The translations under genes and the position numbers were made by a program. This document shows positions 61,720-64,000 of a DNA stretch of 64,000 nt, in pieces. The notes under the pieces were generated by a model. That model saw nothing but the letters and a program-made list of their open reading frames with translations, was not told the origin of the DNA and ran no database searches. Position 1 is the first letter of the stretch. Each line of letters begins with the position of its first letter. Source of the stretch: Parasphaerochaeta coccoides DSM 17374 (lineage in GTDB: Bacteria > Spirochaetota > Spirochaetia > Sphaerochaetales > Sphaerochaetaceae); assembly GCF_000208385.1 (NCBI RefSeq), contig NC_015436.1:372001-436000 (forward strand), in the 5' to 3' direction.

Positions 61720-63078
61720 ATGAAAAAGTTTATTTCACTTCTCTTGGTTCTTGCACTGGTTTCTGGCGCGGTGTTCGCTGGATTCAGTGGCAATGCGAAA
61801 GTCGAGCTCGGATATGATCTTGAGACCACCGCGTATGGTTTAAAGAATTCAAAAGCGTTCTCTGTAGATGTCAATTTCCTTGAACAACTGGTTGGTGAAG
61901 CCAAGGGTGAAGGTGACATCTATGCCGAAATCAAGGCCACTTTGAAGTTCAACCTGAATAATGGTGATGAAGCGGGTATTGATACAAATGGTCACAAATC
62001 AATCGAAGGTATTGCCGCACTGACGAGCTGGTCTGCCAAGATCATCGGTGATGGCTGGTATGTTGGAATCCTTGAGGCTCCCCGTGCTGCTAACTTCGCC
62101 ACGTCCGCTATCGACTCCAAGGATTTCCCGCAGTCAACAAATGATTCTGGCTATGACCGGGATGACAAGACTTACTATGCGGACGTTCGGCCTCGCGACT
62201 ACTTTGATCGCATTTCTTCGCCGAATGCCGGTATTGAAATTGGCGTAGCTGGCGCAAAGATTGGTCTGGGTCTTATTGGTCAGACTTCTTCTGAAATGAT
62301 TAATCTCTTTGGTTCTGTTGTTTCTCCTGAGTTTGAAGTTGCTGATGGCATCAAGCTCACCGCTGGCGCATCTGGTAGTTACAATGCTCAAAAATCGGGT
62401 ACTCAATTTGAGAAGACTGGCGCGTCTTTCTCCCTTAAGGGTGCATATGCTGTTGATGATATCAAGGCTTCTGTCGCGGCTGACCTTGTATACTTCAATA
62501 ACAAGGGCGTGACTGCTGATGATGACAAGATCAACGCTGACGTTGCTTTGAACGTCCAGGTCGCTCCTGTCGCTCTTGATGTGTACTATGCAACTGAGCT
62601 AAGTTACAAAGAAGCTGATTCTACTTTTATTCCCACTGTTGACAACCTGCTTTCCGCAAAGGCTGTCGCTGACCTGAACGGCTTTGACGTTCCTGTGAAG
62701 GTGACTGTGACCGGTAAGGATCTTATCAACAGCCAGGATCTGAGCCTTGCTGCTGCTATCTCCCTCGGCGACGGTTTGACTGTTACCCCGAAGGGTGGTT
62801 ATGTCCTCAAGTCCAAGGTTTGGAACGTTGGTGCGGATGTTGAATACAAGACTGACGCTTACACCGCTAAGCTCGGAACCAAGTATTCTGCCACTGCTGG
62901 AACTGATAATACTTCCAGACTGCAACTGACTGCTTCCGTCGAGTCTTCTGCTATCATCAACGGCGCGACTTTGGCACTTGCCTATACTGACGCTGACCGT
63001 TCTCAGAACCTGTTTAATGGAAATGCTACGGCTAAGGATCTTGGAAGTATCGTTGCTTCCGCAAAGATTGCTTTCTAA
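61720..63078 (+). CDS. Outer-membrane beta-barrel protein (porin-like)
   Basis: A 452-residue exported protein from the ATG at 61720 (GGAGA seven bases upstream; the longer frame is not credible). Signal peptide MKKFISLLLVLALVSGAVFA, cleaved after AGAVFA-type sequence, then a mature chain of alternating strands with frequent Gly, Lys and Asp and no cysteine. It ends IVASAKIAF with a terminal phenylalanine, the usual signal for barrel insertion. It lies after a strong promoter and before a strong terminator, which fits an abundant surface protein; similar proteins are multi-copy in Sphaerochaeta-type genomes. Substrate unknown. Confidence 0.8.
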   Translation: MKKFISLLLVLALVSGAVFAGFSGNAKVELGYDLETTAYGLKNSKAFSVDVNFLEQLVGEAKGEGDIYAEIKATLKFNLNNGDEAGIDTNGHKSIEGIAALTSWSAKIIGDGWYVGILEAPRAANFATSAIDSKDFPQSTNDSGYDRDDKTYYADVRPRDYFDRISSPNAGIEIGVAGAKIGLGLIGQTSSEMINLFGSVVSPEFEVADGIKLTAGASGSYNAQKSGTQFEKTGASFSLKGAYAVDDIKASVAADLVYFNNKGVTADDDKINADVALNVQVAPVALDVYYATELSYKEADSTFIPTVDNLLSAKAVADLNGFDVPVKVTVTGKDLINSQDLSLAAAISLGDGLTVTPKGGYVLKSKVWNVGADVEYKTDAYTAKLGTKYSATAGTDNTSRLQLTASVESSAIINGATLALAYTDADRSQNLFNGNATAKDLGSIVASAKIAF

Positions 63079-63107
63079 GTTAAAGACTTTACACCAAGTT
63101 ATGAATG

Positions 63108-63135
63108 GCGGACTGTTTCGGCAGTCCGCTTTTTC
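63108..63135 (+). terminator. Rho-independent terminator of the outer-membrane protein gene
   Basis: GCGGACTG (63108-63115), loop TTTCGG, CAGTCCGC (63122-63129), then five T and a C. Perfect 8-bp GC-rich stem 30 bases past the stop. Confidence 0.92.
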
Positions 63136-63281
63136 ATATCCCCAGGTTTTCTTTTTTCAACCTTGTGATGAGATTTACATTTCATATATGAATACGGTAT
63201 ATTCATGCAATCGGTCGCGCTTGTTGACTGCGAAGAAAGAGCTTATGTTGAAAGCGGCCCGCAAAAGGAGTAACCCACATC

Positions 63282-64000
63282 ATGCATGAATATGTCTCCC
63301 GGATTCTGGAAGGGGTCATTCGCCGCGACCCTGAGCAGAAAGAATTTCATCAGGCTGTTACAGAATTTTTGAAGTCAGTGGATTCCATCATTGACCAACT
63401 TCCCCGTCTACGTTTTGAGAAGATTCTTGAACGCATGGTAGAGCCGGAACGCATTGTTCAGTTCCGTGTGCCATGGGTGGATGACAGCGGTTCTCTGCAA
63501 ATCAACCGTGGATACCGTATCCAGATGAGTAGTGCGCTTGGCCCTTACAAGGGAGGTTTGCGTTTCCATGCTTCGGTCAATCTGTCCGTCTTGAAGTTCC
63601 TGGCTTTCGAGCAAGTCTACAAGAACAGCCTGACCGGTCTGTTGCTTGGAGGCGGCAAGGGGGGAAGTGATTTTTCCCCTCGTGGCAAGAGTGACCGAGA
63701 AGTCATGGCTTTCTGCCAGAGTTTCATGACCGAGCTTACCCGCCATATAGGTCCTGACACCGATGTCCCTGCTGGTGACATTGGCGTAGGAGCGCGTGAA
63801 ATCGGCTACATGTTCGGTCAGTACAAACGTCTGGCAAATGAGTTTACCGGCGTATTCACCGGAAAATCCCCGGTATGGGGAGGTTCCTTCATACGTCCCG
63901 AAGCCACAGGCTATGGCTTGGTCTACTTTGCTGAACAAGCCCTGATGGACGCTGGTCTTTCCCTTTCTGGTTCGACGTCCCTGGTTTCAGGGAGCGGGAA
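63282..64000 (+). CDS. gdhA: Glutamate dehydrogenase, N-terminal part (runs off window)
   Basis: The first 239 codons of a hexameric Glu/Leu/Phe/Val-type dehydrogenase. AAAAGGAG lies 11 bases before the ATG. Visible parts: [43 protein letters not shown], the catalytic-lysine motif [28 protein letters not shown] and [10 protein letters not shown] with the start of the nucleotide-binding domain. The pattern is that of the NADP-linked, ~450-residue biosynthetic type that fixes ammonium into glutamate. Confidence 0.95.
   Translation, partial: MHEYVSRILEGVIRRDPEQKEFHQAVTEFLKSVDSIIDQLPRLRFEKILERMVEPERIVQFRVPWVDDSGSLQINRGYRIQMSSALGPYKGGLRFHASVNLSVLKFLAFEQVYKNSLTGLLLGGGKGGSDFSPRGKSDREVMAFCQSFMTELTRHIGPDTDVPAGDIGVGAREIGYMFGQYKRLANEFTGVFTGKSPVWGGSFIRPEATGYGLVYFAEQALMDAGLSLSGSTSLVSGSG

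Overview
The window is about 50% GC, densely coded and almost free of mobile DNA. It fits an anaerobic, saccharolytic spirochaete of the Sphaerochaeta group, possibly Parasphaerochaeta coccoides. The species is an inference. The evidence is: sugar-binding proteins with the spirochaetal style of signal-peptide end (FAGG-KE), ABC sugar uptake rather than PTS, a fermentative gene set (AdhE, [FeFe] hydrogenase, pyruvate kinase, glutamate dehydrogenase), an abundant Sphaerochaeta-type barrel outer-membrane protein, and exported lipoproteins. No 16S rRNA gene or other decisive marker is present.

Layout. 1-991: a truncated MFS transporter and a Cof-type HAD phosphatase. 1150-9192: three tandem paralogous surface lipoproteins (950, 786 and 582 aa). 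Each has a fimbrillin-like N-terminal domain, InlB/Listeria-Bacteroides repeats (3, 1, 1) and RCC1 modules (7, 7, 3). Each is preceded by a copy of the same ~210-260 bp element containing an 11-bp inverted repeat. 9312-21166: a complete L-arabinose regulon. It comprises a YtfQRT/YjfF-type furanose importer, an FGGY kinase, a cytoplasmic GH51 arabinofuranosidase, a divergent LacI regulator, araA and araD. The two promoters carry the same palindrome TGCGTTAACGTTAACGCA (one mismatch at araA) at the same distance from the -10. 21248-25563: adhE and a Gx-family membrane protein with an extended C-terminus. 25937-29085: two tandem OmpR-type regulators, the first without the phospho-acceptor aspartate, and a histidine kinase. 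29221-35461: pyruvate kinase, an exported FMN/FAD reductase lipoprotein, and a NitT/TauT-type ABC importer. 35592-39166: an [FeFe] hydrogenase and its unusual partner, a NuoF-type Fe-S domain fused to a GltD-type flavoprotein. 39507-41024: a DUF975 protein, a broken XRE regulator and a 3-methyladenine glycosylase. 41078-52363: a sulfated-fucose glycan locus with a membrane AraC regulator, an Lpl-type ABC importer, two CxPSR sulfatases, a GH29 fucosidase, and a 14-bp tandem array touching one sulfatase stop codon. 52393-52506: tRNA-Val(GAC) with its terminator. 52759-56479: a repeat-rich envelope protein, a DUF454 protein and a MefA-like efflux pump. 56691-59338: a copZ-copA operon behind a CsoR-like operator. 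59340-64000: a GltD-like oxidoreductase, a YfcE phosphodiesterase, the outer-membrane protein and the start of gdhA.

How it fits together. Arabinose (or short arabinofuranosides) enters by the Ytf-type importer, is trimmed by GH51 inside the cell, and is passed through AraA, the kinase and AraD to the pentose phosphate pathway. Pyruvate kinase, AdhE and the hydrogenase complete the fermentation and redox balance. The sulfatase/fucosidase locus suggests use of a second, sulfated polysaccharide taken up as oligosaccharides, since none of its enzymes has a signal peptide. The most unusual content is the mosaic lipoprotein cluster with its repeated palindromic leader, the hydrogenase partner fusion and the degenerate receiver protein.
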